Positions 53,501 to 63,967 of a stretch of DNA of 64,000 nt are shown one piece after another. The DNA lies in assembly GCA_964035795.1 (NCBI GenBank), contig OZ038321.1, positions 27,753,387-27,817,386 on the forward strand. Direction: 5' to 3'. Within the stretch, counting starts at the first letter, position 1. Each line of letters starts with the position of its first letter. The DNA comes from Pterobdella sp. o SKG-2022 (Eukaryota; Annelida; Clitellata; Hirudinida; Piscicolidae). The notes under the pieces are model-generated. The model saw only the letters and a program-made list of their open reading frames with translations. It ran no database searches and had not been told where the DNA came from. The position numbers were made by a program, and so were the translations under genes.

Positions 53501-54347
53501 TTAATAAAGAAAATCAAAGAATTAATCAAGTTTTTCAATACTTAACAAAGTTAAAAACTAAAATTACTTTAAAGTATGTCTCAAGGAGAATAATATGGCA
53601 AAAAAGATTTTTCAAAAATGTTTCAAGACACGCAAAAAACTGAAATTAAATTACAGCTACTATGACAGCATGAACTCCGAGAAGATGAAAGCGCTTTGTT
53701 TTTAAAAATGGATCTACATAATCAAATATTTTATTTATCGATAGAAACTCAAGGTTTTACTCTGCTAAAAGTTCAACAGTAGTTGAGACAACAAAGTAGC
53801 TTTGGCTTAATAAACATTTGAAAATAAAAATAAATAAAAATTAAATAAGCTTCATTAGAACTCAAATTATATAATATTTAGTATTTAATATTCCATAAGA
53901 ATAATAAATTATTTATTGAACTTTTGGTTTATCAAAATAAAAACTCAGTTCATCATTCAATCAACTTGATATAAGTTTGCTCTTGGTTTAAAGATAATAC
54001 TTAATCATTTCAATGATGCAGTAAAGCCTGAAACAATAGTCAACACGACTGTCATTTGATGATGTGAAATCTCACAAAAAGATAACTAAGTTAAATAATA
54101 TAAATACTTTGTGTGTAACTTCCATACATTTATTTCAATTTTTAGCTAGATGCCACACATGAAAATTAGCAGTAAGAAGCGTTTATGGAGTAATAACGAT
54201 AAGGACTAAATAAGACTCACCCATTAAAGCTATGGAAACAATATGCCAAGTGCATGGCACCCTCAAAGTGATCACCACAAATGAAAACACCATCAACTGC
54301 CATCTACCGTAGTGTCCAAGATTTTCTAATGTTTGTTCCAGCTCCAT
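44471..54347 (-). CDS. SLC22-like (organic cation/anion) MFS transporter
   Basis: Twelve-pass plasma-membrane solute carrier of the organic-ion transporter family. Ten exons: 54347-54221, 52476-52289, 52102-51872, 51787-51591, 51551-51147, 50160-50032, 47848-47763, 46924-46810, 45494-45422 and 44650-44471. They sum to 1731 nt (576 aa) with every junction in phase, close to the usual 550. Visible in order: LENLGHYGRWQL and TM1; a Cys-rich extracellular loop with THHC, QCYIYTN (Asn-Arg-Ser site) and PCIDGWEFD; KWNLVC; the TM2-3 loop VEWFGPRRVY; LFLFFRVLSGYFVG (TM4); SRWWLDESVTWLY, where SLC22 proteins have W.PESPRWL; an extended basic, Ser-rich cytoplasmic loop; TM7-8; KKFGYKTP; YLEEVFPSYLRGT; FGRIGTILASF; and TM12. 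The C-terminus is a Glu/Asp-rich tail made by a GAT repeat. The start Met follows an in-frame TGA. The substrate cannot be told. No lesion was found. Confidence 0.9.
45738..45856 (+). repeat. tRNA-derived SINE, family A, internally deleted
   Basis: GCCCACATAGCTCAGCTGG, TTAGACTAGTTATCTAA and CCGGGTTTAATTCCGCGC are followed directly by AAAACCCCAATAT, GAGCGACTG and GTCGATCT, then an A-rich tail. The middle of the body, including the CACAAGGAGTA box, is missing. It lies in a transporter intron, antisense to the gene. Confidence 0.85.
49278..49378 (+). repeat. 37-bp tandem repeat, about 2.7 copies
   Basis: Units start at 49278, 49315 and 49352; each holds CATTATTTATGGATGTGAGA and CGTTGTGAA. The third is diverged and partial. 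It lies in transporter intron 6. No function is apparent. Confidence 0.85.
50263..50441 (-). repeat. tRNA-derived SINE, family B
   Basis: On the minus strand, TAGCTCAGAGG, TTATCTAAAGTTACCGGG and a decayed B box head the copy. The body ends GGGCATTATAAATACCGC with about three ATTAC/ATTACATTAC units. In transporter intron 5, same strand as the gene. It carries more substitutions than the copy at 17893. Confidence 0.8.
50899..50955 (-). repeat. Partial copy of transporter exon 5 inside intron 5
   Basis: These 57 bases match 51433-51489 with about three differences. The source is coding (minus-strand frame around YNKNKTQKAEKN and NAIY). The copy is 250-300 bases downstream of exon 5 and is not flanked by usable splice sites. 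A TTATCAAG piece of a dispersed repeat follows it directly. Confidence 0.85.
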
Positions 54348-54484
54348 TGGTAGTTGGTTGCAGAAGTTTCAAGGTGTTTTTTGTGAGTGTTTGGATTGTT
54401 TTGAGTATTATTACAAAATTCAATTGTTTTGCTTTTATTGTGTTGGTTCGAACTAACAACAATAAGGCTATTTGAAGCCGCCAT
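54326..54484 (-). other. Upstream ORF overlapping the transporter start codon
   Basis: An ATG in strong context (AAAATGGCG) opens 52 codons (MAASNSLIVV...) and ends at TAG (54328-54326), past the transporter ATG at 54347-54345, in another frame. If this is an unspliced leader, scanning ribosomes would meet this ATG first and could skip the main start. If an intron or a downstream transcription start removes it, it has no meaning. Confidence 0.5.
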
Positions 54485-54782
54485 TTTGAATTACACAATA
54501 GTCAATGAGACCTTATACTCTGAGATATTGAAATTCTTCGATTTTTGAATATACTATTGATTTTATTATGCATTTATTGGCAAAATAAGAACATAAAAGG
54601 CTGCATTCAATTATTTGAGACCTACCAAAGCTTTGCATAAACTCAACCCATGTAATCACTCTATAATAAACTACGTGACGTTTCAAGTGAGAACAGGATT
54701 TTTATGCAAGTGTCTGAAAGAAGTAGCTAAAATTTCTAGAAAAAAGGTGTACTCAGTTGTGTATAAAAAAACTGGGGTTAAA

Positions 54783-54842
54783 AACAACGACAATAACAAC
54801 AACAACAACATCAACAACAAAAACAACGACAACAACAAAGAT
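54783..54842. repeat. AAC/GAC trinucleotide microsatellite
   Basis: Run of AACAAC, GACAAT and AACATC units. The Asn-rich open frame over it is repeat translation. Confidence 0.8.
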
Positions 54843-55284
54843 TTTATGTTTGCAACCCCACTTGATGAAGAAAAAGACTTCTTTGTGTTCAGTTAATAAG
54901 TCTCAACATTAAATTAACTTTATCAGCTCTTCAAATTGTATGAATTTAAAATGACTAGGTTCAAGAGAATATTGATTTCGGAACTAAATATCATTCATTT
55001 TAACACTTCGTGTAAAACTTTATTTTCAAGCCGAAACTAAACTTTTCATTTTAATTTGAAAATATTTTTTTGCAAAACACACAAAAATGTCAATGCAAAT
55101 TGAGATTTGAAAAATCCTTTTCTACAAAGTTGTAGGCTAAAAATATATTTGTGAGGACGATGGTTTGATGCTGTTGAGTCTACTGGTAGTAAAAAAACTC
55201 AGTTTTTTATTTATAATAAAATAACAATAATGATAAAAAATTAAATTCAAAAGGCGCAAATAACTTTATAAAAGACAATTTTTT

Positions 55285-55361
55285 TACGTCGGTTTATGGA
55301 AGAATTTTAGTAAATTGTTGAGCAAAATAAATAGCTATAGTGATAAGTTTAGTCTTATCAT
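55285..55361 (+). repeat. Dispersed hairpin repeat, long copy
   Basis: TTTATGGAAGAATTTTAGTA and TTGAGCAAAATAAA, then TGATAAGTTTAGTCTTATCA, a perfect 7-bp stem. Closest relative is at 31160. Confidence 0.65.
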
Positions 55362-56260
55362 AAAACATTAGCTGAAAAAATTTTCAAATATTATTTATAA
55401 AAGATTAGATATCGTTGAAAACCCTGAAAAGTTACCAATACTCAAAAATTAATTGAAGTTTTCTCGTATTTCATATAACGAAAACTCAATAGATCCAAAA
55501 AGTTTATTGAGTAATAAATATGACACAAATATACTACTAACAACCCAATGAAAAGTTATAGCAAAGATTATTTTAGTTTAAAAAAAAAATAATGAGTCTT
55601 AGTCGACTGTAGTTATAGATTTTTAGAAAATTTTTCGTTATATGATCCTTCTCTACAATAAACGTCCACATATTCTATAATGAATACTTTTTTTTCACTA
55701 TATTCAGTATCTATCGAGATATATCTCAAGTCGAGTGAGCAAAATCAAATAGAAAACATGTTTTGAATTTTTCCATAGGTCTTATTTTGTTTCTCAAAAA
55801 ATCTGTTGAAAAACTTAACGCTTTTTGACAAAAGCTTCTTAACATTTATTGGCTTTAAACAAGTCTCACCAATTCCTCATTATGATATTGTTATTATAAG
55901 ACAAGAAACACCAAAAACTAATAATATGGAAGTTGGTTTTAAAAGTTTATTTGAAGTAAAAAACTTTACAAGTACTTTTTATAAGACTTTTATCAATTTT
56001 TTATTATTTCATAATTAAAATAAAATTATTATTATTAATATTATTAGTGCCAAACTTCTGCCTTAGTTACTGAGACACTTATAGTATGATATCCTGAAGA
56101 TAAACGGATAATTATTAGCATCTATCCTCCTATACATATCATATGTGCTAATGATACCATGTGCTGTCTCATACAAGCCAGTTTCAACAATACTCCTATA
56201 CAAGTCTTTTAATTATCAATGATATGTCTACCCTCATCTACAAGTTCCGTGATATTATTG

Positions 56261-59200
56261 TCAATGGTATGTCTTCAACTGCACTCCTGGAGTGCAGGTT
56301 GATGACTCATAATAATCGAATCCTTTCTCTTTCAGTTCTTTTTTGACTTTTTCGAGAGAAGGTTTAGTGAAAGCTGAAATAAAATTTGATTATTTTTTTA
56401 AATCATATATTTTTATTTATCTCCTGGAAGCATTTGAAACAAAAACGGCAAACTCTCGAAAAATACATTCAAAACTAACAGTGAGGAAGGAAGGCGAAAA
56501 CACAGCCACCACCTCCAGCCCCGGTAAGCTTTCCTTTGAGCTGATGACCCTCAAACACCCTCAAAACCTTCTCAATCGCTTCATGATTCACCCCCAAACA
56601 GCTCAAAAGTCCTTGTGATGTTTCAACCAACTCCTGATGATTAGTGGAGGTTTGGTGGACTTGAAGGAGTGAGAACTTTGTCATAAGTGAGAGTTGTTGG
56701 AATGATTTTATGCTATTATTATTAATATTTTAATATTGATAATACTATTGATGTGCTGTTATTGAAATTTTGTTTAGTTTTATAATTGATGAGATACAAA
56801 TGTAAAAGCTTAATTAGATTAAAACCCTTGAATTTTAAAACCCATAAAATTTTAAGAGTGCCAAAAACTTCTCCCAAAATCTACTTTTGAAACTGAAACA
56901 AAATGTCCACAAACACTGAGATCAGTTTCAAGACTTGAGTAAACATCTTCGTGAGGGTTGGACCGCTGTAGTTTTTGCAGGCAGTCAACACCCCTATCAG
57001 TGACCGCTTCTATTGCCTCCATTATAGGGTCCATGATTGAAGGGTACTTTGATGAAAAATGTCAAATAAATAAAAAGTATGAATAAGAAAACCACAAGAA
57101 GTTGTATATGTTTATACATTGTGTCCGGCCCTACTAAGAGCAGAAGAACTCGAAGAAAACAATGATTATAATATTTTTATTGAAAGCAATTTCACAATTT
57201 TGAGGCTAATTATTGAAAAAATATTAAAACAAAGCTTTTCAATATATAATATATATAAATTAAGCTCCATCCTTAGTTTAAAACAACGGATAAAATAGTT
57301 GAATCGATCAATTATTCTAGATTCTGATACGTTATGACATGAGATTTCATTTCAAAGTTTTTTGAATGGATCGTAGCCATTTAAATTTTCTAATTGATCA
57401 ATGAAAACGATGTATTTCAGCTTTAAAATATTTATTGAAAAAATAATAAATAAAGAGGCTAGCAAAAAAATAAATTTTCTTCATAAAGAATAAAATAAAA
57501 TTTTCAAAATTTTGATTATTAGTCTTAAATACAAAGATACTGAGACTAAAAAATTTTTTTCAGAAAAAAACAGGCCAATTAGAGGAGCCCATTAGTGAAC
57601 CTCAAACAATTTCAACCATTAAGATTTACTTATATAATAAAAAAACTATAAAAAATAAAATAATTTGAAAGTATAAAAATTGTGTCATAAAAAATAACGA
57701 ATTTTTGTAACTCTGCAGAGACATCGTATATATTTTTATAAAATATTTTGCTACAAAAAACATCAGTTAAGAGATTTTAAGTACAATTATTGAGAATAGG
57801 CTAACGTTTTATAAGGCTAAACTTATCGACAATTATAGCTTTTGATTCTAAAAAATGTATTAAAAATTCCTTTTAATTGATGTTTTTCGTTGCAAAACGT
57901 ACCTTTGTCTGTTTTTCTTTGACTTTTGACACCAAAGATTTGCAACTCCTTGACACCTTGAAATCAACCAATCAATAGATGAATGAATTGATCAATAAAA
58001 ATAAATGTATAAATAAAACGATCAATCAATAAAAGATGAATGGATGAAACAAGCAAAAAATAGACACAAGACCAATCACTTGAAGTTTCAATAAAAAACC
58101 CAAAAATAAACCAGTACTTAGTCAATAGGTCAAATCATCATCATCATTATCATTTTATTATAGTCAGCATCTTTCCCTTTTCCAAGGGGTTACTGACTAC
58201 TTTCCATGACCTAACCCTCTCCCTCCATTTCACTCTGTCATAGCCATCTTTAAGAACTAATCCAAGCCCACGACAAAGGTTTTCCATCATCCCTTTCCAG
58301 GTTAACCTTGGCCTTCCCCTTCCTCTACTACCTTCAACCTCAAACCTCCACGCCTGTTTGACACAGTCGTCATCCTCTTTCCTTACTACATGACCCAGCC
58401 ATCTCAAACTCTCTTGCCTCACCACTTCAACGATTGTACTATCTAACCCCAATCTAACCATCAACTCCTTTGTACTCACGCCATCAGCTAGCTGCACACC
58501 ACACATCATTCTAAGCATCCGTTTTTTTGCTCTTCTCAAAATACTTTCTTCAATGGATCTTACTACCCAGGTTTCCGAACCATATGTCATGACAGGCCTC
58601 ACACATGTCCTATAAATTTTTCCTCTAATATTCCATGTGTGTCTTTTACCACATAACATAGAAGACACACTGTTGAATGCCTTCCAGCCCAGCCCGATCC
58701 TTCGTGTAACAGCTAGCTTACTTCCTCCTCCACCATTCACATTGTCTCCTAAATAACAATAACTATTTACCCTATCCAACTCACCTAAAAAACCATTTGA
58801 ACCATTCATACAAACACTAAATTCAAAATTTCCATTCATCCTACGAGAAACTCTCTTTACCCTAGCACACCGCGCATGAATCCACTTCTTACATGTCTTG
58901 CACCTCACACAATTTACCTTAGCCCTCTTACCACACACACCACATGGATAAATCTTAGCCAAGACAACAACCCCACCAACACCACTACTCTCCATGACCT
59001 TTGTCTTCCCCAGATTAACTTTCAATTCTTTCCCTTCGAAGGCTGCCTTCCAACGGATGAATTTTGCTTCTAGTTTTTTCATAGTCTCTGCCATCAAAAC
59101 CAAATCATCTGCATAAAGCAGTTCATATAAAGCACCTTTTCTTCCGTCTTCCGACAATACGTCTAGCGCTATTGAAAACAAAAACGGCGAGAGAACCGAT

Positions 59201-61367
59201 CTTTGATGGACACCTACACCAACATCAAATTTTTCCGAATTTCCACCTCCAACCTTAACCCGCGTTTTTGCTCCTTTGTACATCGACATTACTGCCTGAA
59301 CCAACCTTTCCGGTACCAACTTCTTTCTCAGCGCCCATTCAATCACCTTTCTTGGTACCCGATCAAAAGCCTTCTCCAAATCAACAAAACAGATAAAAAG
59401 CTTCCTAGTCTTCTCAAGGTAGCTTCCTGCATTCTCCTAAGAATAAAAATAGCGTCCACTGTGCTTTTGCCCGGCATAAAACCAAATTGCATTTGGTCAA
59501 CTTTCACTAACCTTCTTAACCTCTTCTCCAGCAACCTTTCCACAACTTTCATACCATGTTCAAAAAGCGCTAATAAATGGGTAACAAAATAAATTATTAT
59601 AATATTTAATTGTCATAATATTTGAACCTTAGTATCGACTATGAGAACGTTCAAGGAGGGTATTCTGTTGGGAACATCAATATCAATTTAATAATGATGA
59701 TGAGAAGGTTATTAAAATATAAACACGGTGAATGAAAGATTAAAAAGTTTATTATGAAGCTTTTAGAATTGGAAAATCATCGTTAGAGAATGCGTTTGTA
59801 AACTTTTTAGGTTTATTTAACCATATGATTTGTAGGATGACAACGATCGAAACCAAAATAATTAGAATAAATCAAAAACTTATTTACAAGAGGAAAAAAT
59901 AATAATAAATAATAATAAAAATAAGAATAATAAATTTAAAAAATGATATAAATAAAAACCAGATTATAGTGGCATGAAAGCCCAGGCTTATAGGCATTAG
60001 TATTATATTGAAAGCATTATTTCTTTAGTTATCACATTAGTTGAACCATTCAGTATATATTTATTGATTAAACTATAATAATAAGAATAATATTATTTCT
60101 AGTAATGATACTACTACTACTACTTTTATACTACTAATAGTGATAACAATAATAATGAAAAAAAGTAATAATCATCTCACTCCTTGATATGTTTTATATT
60201 GCCTGATTTGAACTCTATGGCTCCACCTGTAAATCACAAACTTTTTTGATCATCAAAACATATGATAATTTTATTTTAATGAATAACTTTTTTGAAAGTT
60301 AACTATATATTATACAGCAGAATGATTTGAGAAATTTTTTTGTAGAATATGAAGTCAATAATATAACCGAATGTGATGATGGAGTTATCGACTCCAGAGG
60401 GCCTTCCGTGAATCACCATCTCACCTACGTATGCCCATCTGTTTATTAGTTCTTTGTCTTTGTTCAATAGTTCATCTGGAAATTAAGAAAGAATTCATGT
60501 TTTGGTGTTGATACTGTTGCATAAATATGTTTCTATGCTAGTGTTGGTTATAAGATTGGTTTGTACAAGCTATAAATTTTTAATAACAAGGTTTTTGTTT
60601 TATATATATTTTTGTGAACATGTTTATTGTGCTTATTTTTATACATTTTTTTAATAATACAAATAAAATAGTTTATTCAACCTGCAACAATATCCCCTTT
60701 GAGAGCAAGCAGAGCTGTAACTAAAGAAACACAATATGATGCTGAACTACCGAGCCCCGCCCCAATAGGAAGCTTAGAGCCCACATTGATTTCCACTCTT
60801 GGTAAAACACTTTACAAATAAAACTTTATGAATTATTTGTGTTACTAGCCAAAAGTATATCAAAGCTAACTTTTTATGAAAAATGGTGAATAAAAGATAA
60901 AAAAAAGCAGTCAAAGATAAGCTTTCTGTTGAGTTTATCACATTTTGCTGAGATGAAAATTCATTTAATATTTGTATTGTTTCTGTGTTCAAATTTGTGT
61001 ATATTTTTTGATGTTGGTCCAAAATAGGTTCTGAAAATAAAAAAGTTCAACAGTTTTTGTCAAAACTATCAATTATTATCAACAACCCACTGCTGATTGA
61101 ATAGAATATATTTTTTTATAACTCCACTGGAAACTTCTTCCCGTATTTGATACTTTGAAAACTAAGTACTCGGCATTTAGAGCTTTTAATTCCAATGTTG
61201 TTTTTACATCCAAACTGGTTGCTAATGCTTTCTATTTTGTGAAATAAATGATTATATTTGAAAAAAATAAACTTTGAATTGAAAAATACCTTGCCATAAA
61301 CTACAGCATGTTCTCCAAACAATATCAACTTGCCCGGAGAAGAAACTTGTATAATTTTTTGATTCAT
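56261..61367 (-). CDS. MVK: Mevalonate kinase
   Basis: Cytosolic or peroxisomal GHMP kinase that phosphorylates mevalonate to 5-phosphomevalonate with ATP, feeding isoprenoid synthesis (prenyl groups, dolichol, ubiquinone). Eleven exons: 61367-61290, 61231-61087, 61030-60871, 60797-60682, 60475-60368, 60226-60181, 59664-59628, 57956-57903, 57046-56917, 56659-56480 and 56373-56261. They sum to 1167 nt (388 aa) with all phases matching; the human enzyme is 396 aa. Motifs: [19 protein letters not shown] (GHMP motif 1 with the conserved Lys), [11 protein letters not shown] (motif 2, phosphate loop), [12 protein letters not shown] (catalytic Asp), [24 protein letters not shown] (motif 3), and a C-terminus [16 protein letters not shown]. 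Two small exons (37 and 46 nt) were placed by phase and motif. The exon 10 acceptor at 56659 (CTTCAAG) was chosen over an upstream one because only it keeps phase. Introns are 50-260 bases except intron 7, which holds a LINE. The gene looks intact. Confidence 0.93.
57800..57895 (-). repeat. Antisense copy of the dispersed hairpin repeat
   Basis: ATAAGGCTAAACTTATC (57811-57827) is the reverse complement of the GATAAG hairpin. It is followed by AAATGTATTAAAAATTCC and TTTTAATTGATGTTTTTCG, which also occur near 22685-22730. It reaches the edge of MVK exon 8. Confidence 0.6.
58133..59580 (-). mobile_element. 5'-truncated, frameshifted non-LTR retrotransposon (LINE) in an MVK intron
   Basis: Reverse-transcriptase part of a LINE on the minus strand. 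From about 59575: [36 protein letters not shown], then a frameshift near 59420, then [15 protein letters not shown], the fingers/palm with catalytic YADDLVL, a Cys-rich finger (CGVCGK...[13 protein letters not shown]), [40 protein letters not shown] and a stop at 58150. The 3' end runs into a short ATG/GAT-repeat tail, with no long poly-A. Endonuclease and 5' regions are absent, so it is a dead copy. A finger embedded in the thumb is known in several invertebrate LINE lineages; I do not assign a clade. Its base composition is far less AT-rich than its surroundings, which suggests a fairly recent insertion. It lies within MVK intron 7, same strand as the gene. Confidence 0.92.
60100..60150. repeat. 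TACTAC microsatellite
   Basis: GATACTACTACTACTACTTT and neighbouring ACT units, within MVK intron 6. Confidence 0.7.
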
Positions 61368-61559
61368 TTTTAAAAAAAAGAAAAGTAGACTTGAATTGTG
61401 AATACTATTTCAAATAAAAAACTTTTAAAAACTCAAAGTGAAGAGTCAATAATTAAAAAAATAAATTACTTAAAAAAATTTTTTTTTCGTTTTTATTCAT
61501 TCTTTTGCGTTGCTATCCTCTAGCAGTTCTTCAAGAGATTTAAATTTTGAATAAATAAA
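61368..61559. promoter_or_regulatory. Short divergent intergenic region between MVK and DNAI2
   Basis: Only 192 bases separate the MVK start codon (-) from the proposed dynein start codon (+), so both 5' leaders and core promoters must overlap or sit inside the opposite gene. The sequence is A/T homopolymer-rich with one richer patch, GTTGCTATCCTCTAGCAGTT near 61509-61528. Its ends resemble the two halves of a ciliary RFX X-box, with the spacing too long. That reading is weak; the divergent layout itself is solid if the dynein start is correct. Confidence 0.55.
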
Positions 61560-63967
61560 ATGGAAGAAAATGAAGGAGTCAAGAAAATACACAGATTAGA
61601 AGTAAAATATGAAAATTTAATTTTAATAAATATTCATCCAACGGTATACTATTTTCAGTTAAACACCTACTACACCTACGAAAAATCTCGATTCAACTTT
61701 GGAAGATGGTGCTCGTTCCAGGATCAAAGCACAGAAATAAATATCAATATTTCTCCCGATTTGAAACTGAGCAAACTTTTCAGCGATGTTGAACACGTTG
61801 ATAGAGGAACAATGGCCATCGTGCCCATGTCTTGGAAAGAAGTTTGAATCACAATATTAAAAACAAAATTCGCGAAAAAATTCAAAACTTTGTTAAATTC
61901 TTGCATTATTTTCAGGCAAATACTTCATATATTAAAAGCACCGACACTGGTATAGACCACGTAGAAGGGGGATGGCCGAAGGACATCAGTTATTTGGATG
62001 AACAGCAAACGACTCGATACCATAAGAAGGCAAAAAGAGAAGAGTCATACGTGCCTACGATGACTAATCTTTGCGAAGTTAACTTTTAAACTAAAAAATT
62101 TCACATTAAAACAATTTTAAAAAATTATAATATTATTTACCCGAACACATTTCCATTTTTAAATGAGGGACAAAAAGAAAAAAATAATTAAAATAGCAAA
62201 TAATAAATTCATATAATATCATCTAAATTCAAATTTGAAAATGCAAAATTATCGATACACACCGAATGTAGCTGATGGAAGCCTGCATAAACCAAAACAA
62301 TAGCCTCGACATCTACCAAGATTACTTTGTCAACGAGCCTCCGATCGAACAACACAATGAAATTACGTCACATGTCTTTGCCAACCTATGGTTAGCTTCT
62401 ATATTTAGATATTTTAATTAGATAAGAAAGTTTGGACAGGAATATGGCAATTGGAACGTATTGATTCTAAAAATACGTTTGGGTACCTGTTCATGATGAG
62501 TTTAAAATCGGAAAGCTTTGTGCTTAAATATACTTTTTCAGTGCTTTGCTTCAATAATCGTTATTTAAATTATGTTAACGTTTGAATTTCAGTCTAAATA
62601 TCATTTTGAAATTATTCATTCTACTTCATAAAACTTTTAAATATTTTACAGACTACAATAAAATTACAATACAATTACGAATAAGGTTGAAGTGCCATTA
62701 ACTTCAGGAGTTTCTAGGCCACTTTATTGGTACAGTAATAACAGTTTCGAAGTGAAACCTCGAATTACTAACAAACTATTTACAAACAGTGCAACAACAT
62801 AGAAATCATTCAACACAAATCACCAGGGACCACAGTGGCCAAAACCGCAGCGTATCTTGCTTGTCATGGCATCCCTTGGACGGAATGGAGAGGTTAGCAG
62901 CTGGTCACTGTGATCTCGACTACTCTGAGTACCTCAAACCATGCACCGATAGCTACATCTGGAGAATAGGCGAGTATCATTGTTTTTCGCTATTTTTTTT
63001 TCTATCGTAATTTGATCTATCAGTAGGCATCGGTTTTGTTGGAAAAATTGACTATATTTGATTGATTGATGGGTGCGTTGCTGTTTCGAAAATAATGATT
63101 TAATTTAATTATTAGTTTGCGTTTCACGAAAAGATTTATACTTCCAGAAGAGATTCTTGAATCTGATTACTATTAGTCAATTAAATGATTTTTCAATTCA
63201 ACGATATTCTTTTCTCAAATAATCAATCAAATGCCTTTTATCAAGGATGGCCAATTTTTTTCTAAAAAACTCTTCCAAGACCATCGTTGAGTTCAACAAT
63301 TAATTAAATCCTGCAGAAAATTCTTTCGAGCCAGAGTTGATTTTGACTCCAACTAGCCCCATGCTAACAATGGAATACAACTACAAAGATGTCTTCTTGT
63401 TGGCTGGAGGCCAATACAATGGCCAGGTGATGTAACAAAGAACCTTTGTTTTTTAACAAAAACGTTCGATTTTATTACTATACTAAGGTACCATTTACTC
63501 ATGGCGCTAGAATTGGTCTTCAAATGAGTGAGTGCTTTCATATACAGCTGACTAATTTTTGCGTTTAACTCAATGGTTATTAGTATACTCGTTAAACAAC
63601 TCATATAGATATTATATGAGTTCAACACAGTAGTAGTTTTAAACTACAAAATATAATTTTAACTTTATTCAAAATCATTACGTATCAAGCTCGAGTGAAT
63701 ATCACATTTCTGATCAAGTTTAATTTAAATTTTGTCTCAAAAGTTGGATTTTTAAATATTTAAACGACAAAGTATAATTATCGGTAAGCTTAGCCTCTTC
63801 ACAAAATTTCAAATTTCTTTATTTGAAAAAAAGTATAATGCTTTTAATTTTGAGATGAGAATGAAAAAATTTAGGGACTTGAGGTGTTCAAAAAAAATTT
63901 ATTTGTTTCACAGGTGACATTTTTCGATATACGAAAGTCAAACAAACCTGTTGGTCTGACAAATAAG
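61560..63967 (+). CDS. DNAI2: Axonemal outer-arm dynein intermediate chain, DNAI2/IC2 type (3' end outside window)
   Basis: WD-repeat intermediate chain that anchors outer dynein arms to ciliary and flagellar doublets. Exons: 61560-61577 (ATG; may be continuous with the next), 61659-61841, 61916-62077, 62272-62390, 62790-62969, 63317-63426 and 63914-63967, continuing beyond the window. Motifs: YEKSRFNFGRWCSFQDQ (N-terminal KKRSEFGRQCNF-like block), DHVEGGWPKDI (family hallmark), YHKKAKREESYV, CINQNNSLDIYQDYF, LSWHPLDG, SDSYIW-like TDSYIWRIENSFEPEL, LLAGGQYNGQ and VTFFDIRKSNKPV (first WD unit). The exon ending at 62969 uses a GC donor (AATAG/GCGAGT), needed to make IENSFEPEL in phase. The 62390-to-62790 join is out of phase, so a small exon may be missing or an indel present. 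The start is inferred; no transcript evidence. Divergent from MVK. Confidence 0.88.

Larger units (their letters stand above)
54348..56260. other. Intergenic between transporter 5' end and mevalonate kinase 3' end
   Basis: Besides the upstream ORF, it holds an AAC-type microsatellite (54785-54840), a hairpin-repeat copy (55285-55360) and AT-rich sequence. The frames at 54615-54896 and 55806-56018 show no family features. The minus strand has an AATAAA near 56000, a candidate poly-A signal for the mevalonate kinase. Confidence 0.5.

Noticed and set aside
56640..56740. An upstream acceptor (AATAATAG) for MVK exon 10 that would add [14 protein letters not shown]
   Set aside because: It does not match the phase of exon 9, and the added residues have no counterpart in the family; the CTTCAAG acceptor at 56660 does match.
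58876..59592. Plus-strand open frames across the LINE
   Set aside because: They are antisense to the reverse-transcriptase frame and show no motifs.
62966..62980. GT donor at 62974 (GGCGA/GTATCA) for the dynein exon
   Set aside because: It gives the wrong phase into the exon at 63317; the GC donor at 62970 gives the family sequence.
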